Of a DNA stretch of 64,000 nucleotides, positions 44,437 to 53,389 are shown piece after piece (position 1 is the stretch's first letter; the number at the start of each line of letters is the position of its first letter). A program made the translations under genes and the position numbers. Source of the stretch: Maribacter sp. (GTDB lineage: Bacteria; Bacteroidota; Bacteroidia; Flavobacteriales; Flavobacteriaceae); assembly GCA_020629285.1 (NCBI GenBank), contig JAHDDP010000015.1, positions 20,402 through 84,401 of the forward strand, written 5' to 3'. The notes beneath the pieces were generated by a model, which saw only the letters and a program-made list of their open reading frames with translations, was not told the DNA's origin and did not search any database.

Positions 44437-45939
44437 ATGTGCGACCATCATGATACATTACGCTCTAATAATAAGGATTTTCAGGAGATTGAAAAACAAT
44501 TGGACCGTAGACATTTTTTAAAGAAAACTTCTTTAGGTATAGGTGCTTTGGCATTGGGCAGTTTGCTCGGTGCGGATAAGGCATGGGGCGCTATTGGCAA
44601 TTCTAGCGATTCGGTAAATAATTTTACGCGTAACAAACTAGGTTTGCCCCATCATTTGCCCAAAGCCAAACGAATAATTTACTTATTTCAAAGTGGAGGG
44701 CCTTCGCAGCTGGATTTATTTGATTATAAACCCGGGTTGGTAGATATGTTCGGTAAAGACTTACCAGAGTCCATCATTGGTGGTCAGCGCCTTACGGGTA
44801 TGAGCGGTAGCCAATCTACCTTGCCCGTTGCACCATCTATATTCGATTTCAAACAACATGGGGAATCCAGAGCATGGGTTAGTGAACTTATGCCACATAC
44901 TGCCGAGATTGTGGATGATTTGTGTTTTGTGAAATCTATGCAAACAGATCAAATAAATCATACTCCGGCGGTAACGTTCATGCAGACCGGGCATCAATTA
45001 CCGGGTAGGCCATCAATAGGTTCTTGGTTAAGTTATGGTTTGGGATCGGATAATGAGAATTTGCCCACTTTCATCACCTTGGTATCTAAAAATGGTACAG
45101 GGCAGCCACTGAAAGCCGGTTTGTGGGGTAATGGTTTTTTACCTACTGAACACCAAGGTGTACAATTTCGTTCTGGTAAAGATCCGGTATTGTACTTAAA
45201 TAATCCTGATAATTATGACGGTAACGATCGTAAACAAATGTTAGATTATTTAGGTAAGCTAAACAGTATTCAGCATGATGCATATGGAGATAAGGAAATA
45301 CAGTCGCGCATGGCGCAGTACGAAATGGCTTTCCGTATGCAGACCTCTATACCAGAAGTTACGGACACCAAGGATGAGCCAGAGCATATATTTGAAATGT
45401 ATGGTAAAGACAGTAAAGATCCTGGTACCTATGCGGCGAACTGCTTAATGGCACGTAAGTTATTGGAGAAGGGAGTAAAATTTGTTCAACTGTATCACCA
45501 AGGGTGGGATCAACATATCGGTTGCCCCAACGGAGTAAAATTTAAAGCAAAACAGACCGATCAGGCCACAGCGGCATTGATTAAAGATTTAAAGCAACGT
45601 GGTATGTTAGAAGATACACTAGTTGTTTGGGGTGGCGAGTTTGGTAGAACGGTATATTCACAAGGGCAATTGACCAAAGAGAATTATGGTAGAGATCATC
45701 ACCCAAAAGCATTTACCATGTGGATGGCGGGAGCTGGGGTAAAACCAGGAATGACCTATGGCCAGACCGATGATTTTAGCTACAATGTAACCGAAAACCC
45801 GGTGCATGTGCACGATTTTCATGCCACTTTATTGCATTTGTTCGGTGTAGATCACGAACGTTTAACCTTTAAACATCAAGGAAGAAGATTTAGATTAACA
45901 GATGTGCACGGCCATGTGGTCAAAGATATTTTAACCTAA
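44437..45939 (+). CDS. Tat-exported DUF1501 protein
   Basis: A 500-residue member of DUF1501, an alkaline-phosphatase/sulfatase-fold family with no established reaction. A twin-arginine leader is visible (LDRRHFLKKTSLGIGALALGSLLG). Family segments include YLFQSGGPSQLDLFDYKP, GVKFVQLYHQGWDQH and VVWGGEFGRTVYSQG followed by GRDHHPKAFTMWMAGAGVK, with metal-binding-like His and Asp. It is consistently paired with PSD1 proteins in other genomes, as here. It does not carry the CxPxR formylglycine motif, so it is not a standard sulfatase. Confidence 0.9.
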   Translation: MCDHHDTLRSNNKDFQEIEKQLDRRHFLKKTSLGIGALALGSLLGADKAWGAIGNSSDSVNNFTRNKLGLPHHLPKAKRIIYLFQSGGPSQLDLFDYKPGLVDMFGKDLPESIIGGQRLTGMSGSQSTLPVAPSIFDFKQHGESRAWVSELMPHTAEIVDDLCFVKSMQTDQINHTPAVTFMQTGHQLPGRPSIGSWLSYGLGSDNENLPTFITLVSKNGTGQPLKAGLWGNGFLPTEHQGVQFRSGKDPVLYLNNPDNYDGNDRKQMLDYLGKLNSIQHDAYGDKEIQSRMAQYEMAFRMQTSIPEVTDTKDEPEHIFEMYGKDSKDPGTYAANCLMARKLLEKGVKFVQLYHQGWDQHIGCPNGVKFKAKQTDQATAALIKDLKQRGMLEDTLVVWGGEFGRTVYSQGQLTKENYGRDHHPKAFTMWMAGAGVKPGMTYGQTDDFSYNVTENPVHVHDFHATLLHLFGVDHERLTFKHQGRRFRLTDVHGHVVKDILT

Positions 45940-45949
45940 CATATTACAG

Positions 45950-47080
45950 ATGTCCACAAGACGAAATTTTATAAAAACTACCGGGTTGGCAACTACGGCG
46001 CTGGCAACAACTTCTACGGCATTTGGAGCCACTGTAATTGGTAGCAAAAAGAATACTGATCGTTTATTGAACGAGACGGAAACCATTTTAGGTCATGGCG
46101 ATTATAAGTATAAGCTCACTAAAAATTGGGCGCAAATTAGTGCTACTAGAATCCCCCTGTTGAACTGCCATGAAATGGTTATGGATAGCAAAGGAAGGTT
46201 GATCATGGTAGGCGATCATCCGCAGAACAACATTTTGATTTTTGATAAATCTGGGAAATTACTGGATTATTGGGGCACGGCATACCAAGGAGGTCACGGA
46301 TTGACTTTACATGATGAAGGTGGCGAAGACATGCTCTATATTACCGATTCGGGTTGGGCTTTGGGTAAGGGCAATCAAATGATAAAACATAACGGTCGCG
46401 TAGCCAAGACTACTGTAGATGGTAGGGTGTTGTTCGATATTGGTCACCCTATGACTATTGGGGTATATAAACCAGAAGAGTCTTTTTGTCCAACGGAAAC
46501 GGCCATTGGACCTAACGGAGATATTTATGTAGCCGATGGTTATGGGGAAAGTAGAATTATTCAATATGATAGTAATGGAAGGTACATTCGACATTGGGGC
46601 GGAACCGAGAATCCTGATCCTAACTACAAATTAGTAAGTGCCCATGGGGTAGCAATAGATTATAGGGAAAAGGGCAACCCAATGGTAGTGGTAACATCAA
46701 GGTCGCAAGAGTGTTTTAAATATTACACCTTAGACGGTAAGTATATTAAAACAGTGGAAATGCCTAACATGCAGGTATGTAGAGCGGTTTTTGATGACGA
46801 TAATTTATATGCTGGGGTTTGTTGGTCTCAGCCTAAAGTTGGTAAAACAAATTGGAAAGATCATACTGGGTTTGTTACTGTAATGGAAGGGGACAAGGTG
46901 GTATCTAACCCTGGTGGTACCGAGCCAGCATATAAAAATGGGATATTACAAAAGAGCTATCAGCTAGACGAAAAACCTATTTTACATGGTCATGATGTGT
47001 GTGTAGATGAAGATAAAAATTTATACATCTGCCAATGGAATGCAAACCATTCCGCTCCCTATAAATTAGAGCGTGTTTAA
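45950..47080 (+). CDS. Tat-exported NHL/six-bladed beta-propeller protein
   Basis: A 376-residue protein with a twin-arginine leader (TRRNFIKTTGLATTALATTSTAFGA) followed by NHL-like repeats (NGDIYVADGYGESRIIQYDSNGRYIRHWG, LYICQWNANHSAPYKLERV) that predict a six-bladed propeller. Similar propellers include peptidylamidoglycolate lyase-like proteins and lactonase-like folds, so lactone hydrolysis or a scaffold role are both possible. It lies 10 nt after the DUF1501 gene and 14 nt before the DUF2231 gene. If the operon oxidises an aldose to a lactone, a lactonase here would be logical; that is speculation. Confidence 0.82.
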   Translation: MSTRRNFIKTTGLATTALATTSTAFGATVIGSKKNTDRLLNETETILGHGDYKYKLTKNWAQISATRIPLLNCHEMVMDSKGRLIMVGDHPQNNILIFDKSGKLLDYWGTAYQGGHGLTLHDEGGEDMLYITDSGWALGKGNQMIKHNGRVAKTTVDGRVLFDIGHPMTIGVYKPEESFCPTETAIGPNGDIYVADGYGESRIIQYDSNGRYIRHWGGTENPDPNYKLVSAHGVAIDYREKGNPMVVVTSRSQECFKYYTLDGKYIKTVEMPNMQVCRAVFDDDNLYAGVCWSQPKVGKTNWKDHTGFVTVMEGDKVVSNPGGTEPAYKNGILQKSYQLDEKPILHGHDVCVDEDKNLYICQWNANHSAPYKLERV

Positions 47081-47094
47081 TATCAAAAAGTAGT

Positions 47095-48486
47095 ATGCAA
47101 GAAGTATCGGATTTTGTTTTGTTCTTAGGTAGGTTTCATCCATTGGTGGTGCATTTGCCTATAGGGTTTTTAATGTTTGCCTTAATTTTAGAATTGGCAA
47201 ATAATTTTACTAAAATGAAGCATCTGAACGCTGCCGTACCTTTGGCACTTTTATTCGGTGCTATTTCTGGCACGGTTGCTTGTATTTTGGGCTATATGTT
47301 ATCGCAAAGTGGCGGTTATGACGAAGATATGCTGAACGGGCACTTTTGGTTTGGTATTGGCACAACACTTCTTGCGTTTTTTGCTTGGGCATTAAAATCG
47401 GGTGTACTCAAAATTGCCATCTTACAAAAAGCAAAACCAAATTTAGCCTTGTTGACCGTAATGGTGATTCTATTAAGTGTAACAGGACATTATGGAGGAA
47501 ATTTAACCCACGGGGAAGATTATCTGGTAAAATACGCACCATTTAGGGAAAAAGAAGAGCCTTTGCCCCAATTGGCAAAGTTAGAAGAAGCTACCGTTTA
47601 TCCTTATTTAGTAAAACCGGTATTTGAGGCAAAATGCGTAAGCTGCCATAATGAATCTAAAAAGAAAGGCGGTTTAGCAATGCATACTTTTGAAGCCATG
47701 GCTTTAGGTGGAGATGGCGGTGCCATCTTCACGGCGGGCGAAGTTGAAGGCTCAGAGTTGATACGAAGAATTACCCTGCCAGAACATCATGATGATATAA
47801 TGCCGCCCGAAGGTAAAACGCCACTAACGGAACAAGAAAGTGCCTTGGTCAAATTTTGGATAGAACATGGGCAAGCAAATGAAGTAGCGACTTTAGGTGC
47901 AACAGAAGTGCCTGAAGATGTATTGGCATATGCAGCATCGACTTTAGGTTTTGCAGCCGCGGGCGTTGGTCAAGGTTCTTCGGAAGTATTGCCAACGGCT
48001 AATCCTTTAAATATGGATGTTGTAAATACTATTACGGCAGCAGGTTTTAAAGTGAGAGAGCTTATAGACGGTTCTGGTCTAGTAGAAATTACCTTAGATG
48101 ATAATAAAATCAATGCATCGAATATGAGTGAATGGGAAAAACACTTTCAGTCATTGACCCCAGTAAAAGACCAAATATTATGGGCGGATTTTGGAGGAAA
48201 TGAATTGTCTAATGCCATAATGAATCAAATTTCAAGTTTTACAAATCTTAGAAAATTGGTTCTGGATAATACTAGTATTACAGATGCCGCCATACAACCT
48301 TTGGCGTCTTTAAATAGTTTAGAATCATTGAATATTTATAATAACAATATTACCAATAGCGTATTACCGACATTAAAAAAGATGACAAACTTGAAAAAGG
48401 TGTACATCTGGCAAACACAAATAAGTACAGATGCCATTGAGCAATTATCGGCAGACTCTCAGTTAAAAGTTATTTCAGGTGCTTAA
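47095..48486 (+). CDS. Membrane DUF2231-cytochrome c-leucine-rich-repeat protein
   Basis: A 463-residue membrane protein. The first 135 residues form four helices of DUF2231 type, beginning with FLGRFHPLVVHLPIGFLMF whose histidines may bind heme. A periplasmic cytochrome c segment follows with the motif CVSCH (Cys181, Cys184, His185). The last 100 residues are leucine-rich repeats (NLRKLVLDNTSITDAAIQPL). A membrane anchor with a c-type heme is a natural electron acceptor linking the exported redox proteins of this operon to the respiratory chain. It is the final gene of the operon; the AraC gene ends only 3 nt away on the other strand. Confidence 0.85.
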   Translation: MQEVSDFVLFLGRFHPLVVHLPIGFLMFALILELANNFTKMKHLNAAVPLALLFGAISGTVACILGYMLSQSGGYDEDMLNGHFWFGIGTTLLAFFAWALKSGVLKIAILQKAKPNLALLTVMVILLSVTGHYGGNLTHGEDYLVKYAPFREKEEPLPQLAKLEEATVYPYLVKPVFEAKCVSCHNESKKKGGLAMHTFEAMALGGDGGAIFTAGEVEGSELIRRITLPEHHDDIMPPEGKTPLTEQESALVKFWIEHGQANEVATLGATEVPEDVLAYAASTLGFAAAGVGQGSSEVLPTANPLNMDVVNTITAAGFKVRELIDGSGLVEITLDDNKINASNMSEWEKHFQSLTPVKDQILWADFGGNELSNAIMNQISSFTNLRKLVLDNTSITDAAIQPLASLNSLESLNIYNNNITNSVLPTLKKMTNLKKVYIWQTQISTDAIEQLSADSQLKVISGA

Positions 48487-48489
48487 ATA

Positions 48490-49335
48490 TTATTTGTTCT
48501 CGGTGGCGTGTTGTTTACGGTATAAATTGGGAGTAATATCGTATTGTAGTTTAAATTTCTTGAAGAAAAACGGCAGGGTTTCAAATCCGCATTTGTATGC
48601 GATGTCCGCAACGGTCATATCGGTATCAATCAGCATTTTCGCAGCTAAATTTATACGGTATTCGTTGAGGTATACGAAGAACGATCTACCCATCATTTTT
48701 TTGAAAAAACGCGAGAATGCTTGCTGCGAAAGGTTGACCATAGCTGCAACCTGCTGTAAAGTTATAGCTGTGTGGTAATTGGCAGAGACAAAATCATGAA
48801 TAATAGCCATTCTATTATTATGTGCCCACGGTAGTTCTTTGGTGAATTTTGCATTTGATAAAGTGGTGAAATCAGCCTTGGAGAGATCCAATAAAATGGA
48901 TAATAAAACTAAATACTGTTCTGCACTTTTGAGATTGGGCAATGATTTTAGGTTTGATAATATGGAAGCTGTAGCAACTTCATTAAATAGAATACCTCTA
49001 CTTGCTTGTTGCATCATATGATGTAGGGCATCCAATTCTGAAATTGAAGTGAATATTTCCTTATTCCATTGAATTACTATGGATACGCTTTTAGCATCGG
49101 CAGAACTCTCATTTTTCCAACAATGGGGTAAGTTAGAATTTAAAAGCACCAATTCACCCGGTTCATAGCCACTAACATAATCACCAATAAATTTAGAGCC
49201 TTTACTCTTTTCGATATAGGTTAATTCGCATTGTGGGTGTACATGCCAAGGCGCATCAAAATGGCTGTCCACATATTTGTATGCCAAAATATTACTATTC
49301 TCTGAAAAAGGTATGGCTTCTAACTGTGGTTTCAT
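48490..49335 (-). CDS. AraC-family transcriptional regulator
   Basis: A 281-residue regulator with an N-terminal cupin (HFDAPWHVHPQCELTYIEKSKG) and a C-terminal pair of helix-turn-helix units (LQQVAAMVNLSQQAFSRFF and VADIAYKCGFETLPFFFKKFKLQYDITPNLYRK). It is divergent from the P450 operon with 197 nt between starts, and convergent with the exported redox operon. The divergent position suggests control of the demethylation genes. It is unrelated in detail to the AraC protein at 38769. Confidence 0.9.
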   Translation of the reverse strand: MKPQLEAIPFSENSNILAYKYVDSHFDAPWHVHPQCELTYIEKSKGSKFIGDYVSGYEPGELVLLNSNLPHCWKNESSADAKSVSIVIQWNKEIFTSISELDALHHMMQQASRGILFNEVATASILSNLKSLPNLKSAEQYLVLLSILLDLSKADFTTLSNAKFTKELPWAHNNRMAIIHDFVSANYHTAITLQQVAAMVNLSQQAFSRFFKKMMGRSFFVYLNEYRINLAAKMLIDTDMTVADIAYKCGFETLPFFFKKFKLQYDITPNLYRKQHATENK

Positions 49336-49416
49336 AGGTATTAATATTTACTATTATATTAATATATGTCAATTTATTTTAAAATAATGATAATATAGAT
49401 TAATTAATTGCAAATA

Positions 49417-49436
49417 TAGACTATAGCAGAAGTCTA
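49417..49436. promoter_or_regulatory. Inverted repeat upstream of the P450 operon
   Basis: TAGACT (49417-49422) and AGTCTA (49431-49436) are perfect inverted copies with an 8-nt spacer, about 100 bp before the P450 start and 80 bp from the AraC start. It is a candidate operator for either divergent gene. Confidence 0.35.
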
Positions 49437-49532
49437 ATTATTTAAGATTTTTGTAGTAAGACCAGTGTAATTTTATTGAATTAGTAAAAGATGGTCTTTA
49501 TTAATTGTAAATATTTAAAATTAGAGACCTAA

Positions 49533-50690
49533 ATGAGCGCAAGCAATTTTTCCGATGCATTTAAAGACACAAGGGAAGCCAAGGGAACGTGTCCTTTTAA
49601 TGACCAAAACGACCCAGTAACCATGTTGTTACGCTTTAAAGATGTTAGGAAAACGGCACATAATACCAAAGGTTTTAGTTCTGCTGCAAAGCCGGGCAGA
49701 ATTGTAGTTCCATCAGAAGTAAATATTAGAGATACAAGGCAAATTCCGTTTGAAGTAGATCCGCCTGAGCATACAGAATATCGTGCCTTGGTAGAAGATT
49801 GGTTCAAACGCCCTCTTGATCCCGATTATGAAAATAAACTAACACAGATTGTTGAGGCAGAGATCGAACGTGTACTACAAAAAGGAAGTATAGAAGCCAT
49901 TTCAGAATTATCGCTACCCATACAATCAAAGGCATTGACCTTATTGCTGAACATACCTTTAACCGAAGCGCAAACTTGGATTTCTTGGGGAACGCATGTG
50001 TTTAGAAGTGAAGATTCTGATTTAGATGCGGATAAGGCATCTATTTTATACGATTATATAGATGCCGAAATAGACAAAGCTATAGCAGCTCCAGATGATA
50101 GCTTGTATTCCGTTTTACTGAACTCGGAATATCAAGGTCGTAAAATGACCAAAGAGGAGGTGAAAGGGGTACTTATTTTAACTTTTGCTGGGGGCAGAGA
50201 CACGGTTATTAATTATTTGACCAATACCATAGCCTATTTAGCAGAACATCCAGAAGCTATTGAGAAATTAAATGATAATCCCGCATTAGTGAATACGGCA
50301 ATAGAAGAATTTGTACGCTATTTTTCTCCGTTAACGCATATGGGCAGAGTGGTAAAAGAAGAGAAAGAAATTAGCGGGCATGTTGCAAAAGAAGATACCC
50401 GTGTATCCTTATGTTGGGCATCTGCCAATAGAGATGAAAGTGTATTTGAAAATCCGAACGAGATTGTTTTAGATCGCAAAATGAATCCGCATGTAGCATT
50501 CGGATTTGGTGCCCATAAATGTTTGGGGGCTACACATGCAAGGCAATTGATGAAGGTGTTTTTACGAGTATTTACTGAAAAGGTAAGTACGATTGACATT
50601 ATTGATGCCGCAGAAAATATTGAAGATTGGGGAGCTCATAAACGTAAGGTGGGCTTTAATGAACTAACTATAAAACTAAACGCAAAATAA
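49533..50690 (+). CDS. Cytochrome P450, probable 6-O-methyl-D-galactose demethylase
   Basis: A 385-residue soluble bacterial P450. The heme-ligand motif is FGFGAHKCLG near residue 335, the I-helix motif is FAGGRDT, and the K-helix ExxR is EFVR. Ferredoxin and ferredoxin reductase follow immediately (2 and 8 nt gaps), giving a complete three-component monooxygenase. P450s in this arrangement within porphyran/agar loci of Zobellia and Formosa oxidatively demethylate 6-O-methyl-D-galactose, releasing galactose and formaldehyde. No signal peptide, so it acts on monosaccharide in the cytoplasm. The following alcohol dehydrogenase and esterase support formaldehyde production. Confidence 0.9.
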   Translation: MSASNFSDAFKDTREAKGTCPFNDQNDPVTMLLRFKDVRKTAHNTKGFSSAAKPGRIVVPSEVNIRDTRQIPFEVDPPEHTEYRALVEDWFKRPLDPDYENKLTQIVEAEIERVLQKGSIEAISELSLPIQSKALTLLLNIPLTEAQTWISWGTHVFRSEDSDLDADKASILYDYIDAEIDKAIAAPDDSLYSVLLNSEYQGRKMTKEEVKGVLILTFAGGRDTVINYLTNTIAYLAEHPEAIEKLNDNPALVNTAIEEFVRYFSPLTHMGRVVKEEKEISGHVAKEDTRVSLCWASANRDESVFENPNEIVLDRKMNPHVAFGFGAHKCLGATHARQLMKVFLRVFTEKVSTIDIIDAAENIEDWGAHKRKVGFNELTIKLNAK

Positions 50691-50692
50691 AA

Positions 50693-51001
50693 ATGGCAAA
50701 GATAACGTATATAACCAAGGCTGGAGAAGAGATACAACTAGAAGCCAGTTCTGGTAGCTTAATGGAACTAGCAGTAAAACATAAGGTAGCCGGTATTGAT
50801 GGCGATTGTGGAGGCGTATGCTCCTGTGCTACTTGTCATGTACATGTTGCGCCAGAATTCTATCAAAAATTAGAAGCACCGACAGAAATAGAGTCGGACA
50901 TGCTCGAGTTTGATGATAACGTAACCGAGTACAGCCGATTATGCTGTCAAATTCCTATTTCAGAAGCCATTGATGGTATAACCGTAAATGTGGCTAATTA
51001 A
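50693..51001 (+). CDS. [2Fe-2S] ferredoxin, adrenodoxin/putidaredoxin type
   Basis: A 102-residue electron carrier. The cluster ligands follow the C-x5-C-x2-C pattern in DCGGVCSCATC, with the fourth Cys in LCCQIP near the C-terminus. It passes electrons from the reductase encoded next to the P450 encoded just before. The length is typical of vertebrate-type/putidaredoxin ferredoxins. Confidence 0.95.
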   Translation: MAKITYITKAGEEIQLEASSGSLMELAVKHKVAGIDGDCGGVCSCATCHVHVAPEFYQKLEAPTEIESDMLEFDDNVTEYSRLCCQIPISEAIDGITVNVAN

Positions 51002-51009
51002 ATATACTT

Positions 51010-52278
51010 GTGAATACTACAAATTTAAATTGCGTAATTATTGGGGCAAGTCACGCTGGTGCCAATTGTGCTCTAGAACTTCGAAAACAAGGTTGGCTGG
51101 GTACTATTTATTTAGTTGATGCCGATGAGTATTTGCCCTACCATAGACCACCACTGTCCAAAGACTATTTATCCATAGAAAAAGCAGAAACTTCTAGCTT
51201 TAAACCATTATTTACTAAAGAGAGATACCTAGAAGAAAACATCATTTTAAAATTAGGTGATAGAGTAATTAAGGTTGATGAAAAACAGAAGTCGGTAACC
51301 TTAAGTACGGGAGAAATTTTAGACTATGATAAGCTTGTATTGGCTACTGGTGCCTCGGCTATAATTCCACCGATTGAAGGAATATCAGCCTGTAAAAAAG
51401 TAAGGGTATTACGAAATGCGGCTGATGCCCTGCAAATACAACAAGATTTTAAGACAAGTGCCAATAAAGAAGTTGTAATTATTGGTGGCGGATATATTGG
51501 GTTGGAAACAGCAGCATCTTTAAAGAAAATGGGGGGTAACATTACTGTTTTAGAATGTGAAGAACGTATACTGGCACGTGTAGCTCCTTTGGAATTAGCC
51601 AATTATTTTCAAGAATTACATAAGGATAATGGAGTTAAAATTTACACAGGTACATCTGCTATTAAAATAGAGGAAAAGGAAACTTCAATAGAAATAAAAT
51701 GTAGTAATGGTAAGATATATTCTGCAGATGTTTTAATTGTAGGTACTGGCGTAAAACCAAATACGCTTTTAGCGGAAGAAATAGGTGCTGAAATTGATAA
51801 TGGAATTAAGGTAGATGCAAATTTACAGACCTCAGTGGAAGATGTGTATGCAATAGGCGATGTTGCGCAATTTTATCATCCGAAATATGAAGCATGGATG
51901 CGGTTAGAAAGTGTGCAAAATGCCGTAGATCAGGCAAAAATAGTTGCGGCAAATGTGGTTGGGGAAGCGCAGCAATATAGTGCCATACCTTGGTTTTGGT
52001 CAGATCAGTTTCACGTAAAATTGCAGATGGTAGGATTATCAAAAGGATATACGAATTTGGTTGTTCGTACAGAGGCTGATAAGGAAGATTGTTTTTCTAT
52101 ATGGTATTTTAAGAATGATGACTTAATTGCTGTAGACGCCGTAAACAATGGTAAAGCCTTTGTGTTAGGAGGTAAGTTTATAAAAAATAATACTTTGGTA
52201 GACCCAATTAAAATAGCTGATCATGCAATTCCCTTTAAACCCAATAATTTAATTAAAACCGAAACAAATGCCCATTAA
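51010..52278 (+). CDS. NAD(P)H-dependent ferredoxin reductase (FAD)
   Basis: A 422-residue FAD oxidoreductase of the putidaredoxin-reductase type. FAD binding is shown by CVIIGASHAGANCALEL near the start and DVYAIGDVAQF later; NAD(P)H binding by VVIIGGGYIGLETAASLKKM. The start is GTG at 51010, 8 nt after the ferredoxin stop; no ATG fits before the Rossmann motif. It reduces the ferredoxin that serves the P450. The stop overlaps the alcohol dehydrogenase start by 11 nt, so the five genes from 49533 are one unit. Confidence 0.93.
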   Translation: MNTTNLNCVIIGASHAGANCALELRKQGWLGTIYLVDADEYLPYHRPPLSKDYLSIEKAETSSFKPLFTKERYLEENIILKLGDRVIKVDEKQKSVTLSTGEILDYDKLVLATGASAIIPPIEGISACKKVRVLRNAADALQIQQDFKTSANKEVVIIGGGYIGLETAASLKKMGGNITVLECEERILARVAPLELANYFQELHKDNGVKIYTGTSAIKIEEKETSIEIKCSNGKIYSADVLIVGTGVKPNTLLAEEIGAEIDNGIKVDANLQTSVEDVYAIGDVAQFYHPKYEAWMRLESVQNAVDQAKIVAANVVGEAQQYSAIPWFWSDQFHVKLQMVGLSKGYTNLVVRTEADKEDCFSIWYFKNDDLIAVDAVNNGKAFVLGGKFIKNNTLVDPIKIADHAIPFKPNNLIKTETNAH

Positions 52279-53386
52279 TGTAAAAGCAGCTATTGCCACA
52301 GGTGATGGAAAGTTTAGTATAGATACCATAACCATTGATGAGCCCAATAGCGATGAGGTTTTGGTGAAAATGAAAGCTGCCGGACTCTGCCATACGGACT
52401 ACGACTCCCTTTCTTGGGGCAAGCCTATTGTTATGGGGCATGAAGGTGCAGGTATAGTAGAAAAAGTAGGCAATGGAAATTTAGAATTTAAAGTAGGAGA
52501 TCAAGTCATATTGAATTGGGCGACCCCGTGTATGCATTGTTTTCAATGTCAAGAAGGTAATCAGCATATTTGCGATAATAATTCTCCCGTAGTGGCTGGT
52601 GGTAACGGGCATACTCCTGGGCATGCAAACCTAGAAAGTACCAAATGGAAAGGCAAGGCTATTGAGCGCTCATTTAATTTAGGTTGTTTAAGTGAATATG
52701 TTTTAGTGAAAGCTTCAGCCTTGGTAAAGGTGGAAGCAGCGGCATTGAATTTTTCAGCCGCAGCAATAGTTAGTTGCGGGGTCATGACGGGTTACGGCTC
52801 CGTGGTAAACGCTGCAAAATTAGATGCAGGTAGTTCGGCTGTAATTTTGGGTTGTGGTGGTGTTGGCTTAAATGTGATCAATGCTTGTAAAATTTCAGGA
52901 GCCAATAGTATTATTGCGATAGACATCAATCCTAATAAATTGGAAATGGCTAAAAAATTTGGAGCTACAGATGTTATTCTAGCCCAAAAAGATGATGAGG
53001 GATTGCTAAATGCAGCATCTGAAGTAAACAAATTGCTTGGTAACAAATTGGCAGATTATGCCTTTGAGTGTACTGCTATTCCAGCACTTGGTGCAGCCCC
53101 TTTAGCCATGGTGCGCAATGCCGGTATGGCAGTACAAGTTAGCGGTATAGAAGAAGAAATTACCATTGATATGCGTTTGTTCGAGTGGGATAAGATTTAT
53201 ATGAATCCGCTTTATGGCAAATGCCGACCACAGATAGATTTTCCTAAAATAATGGGCTTGTATAAAAAGGGCGATTTATTGTTAGATGAGATGATTACCA
53301 AAGAATATGAACTGCATCAACTTGATGAAGCCTTTGATGATATGTTGAAAGGTAAAAACGCAAAAGGTGTAATTGTTTTTAAATAA
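52268..53386 (+). CDS. Zinc alcohol dehydrogenase, class III-like (formaldehyde oxidation candidate)
   Basis: A 372-residue medium-chain dehydrogenase. The catalytic zinc site is in GLCHTDYDS, GHEGAG and VSCGVMTGYG, the last resembling class III alcohol/formaldehyde dehydrogenases. The structural zinc loop CMHCFQCQEGNQHIC is complete and the NAD motif is GCGGVGLNVI. It overlaps the ferredoxin reductase by 11 nt and is followed after 3 nt by an S-formylglutathione-hydrolase-like esterase. Formaldehyde released by the P450 would be oxidised here, probably as a thiol adduct; which thiol the cell uses is unknown. Confidence 0.88.
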   Translation: MPINVKAAIATGDGKFSIDTITIDEPNSDEVLVKMKAAGLCHTDYDSLSWGKPIVMGHEGAGIVEKVGNGNLEFKVGDQVILNWATPCMHCFQCQEGNQHICDNNSPVVAGGNGHTPGHANLESTKWKGKAIERSFNLGCLSEYVLVKASALVKVEAAALNFSAAAIVSCGVMTGYGSVVNAAKLDAGSSAVILGCGGVGLNVINACKISGANSIIAIDINPNKLEMAKKFGATDVILAQKDDEGLLNAASEVNKLLGNKLADYAFECTAIPALGAAPLAMVRNAGMAVQVSGIEEEITIDMRLFEWDKIYMNPLYGKCRPQIDFPKIMGLYKKGDLLLDEMITKEYELHQLDEAFDDMLKGKNAKGVIVFK

Positions 53387-53389
53387 ACT

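Noticed and set aside
44437..45939. DUF1501 protein as an eighth sulfatase
   Set aside because: It shares the broad fold but has no CxPxR formylglycine motif.
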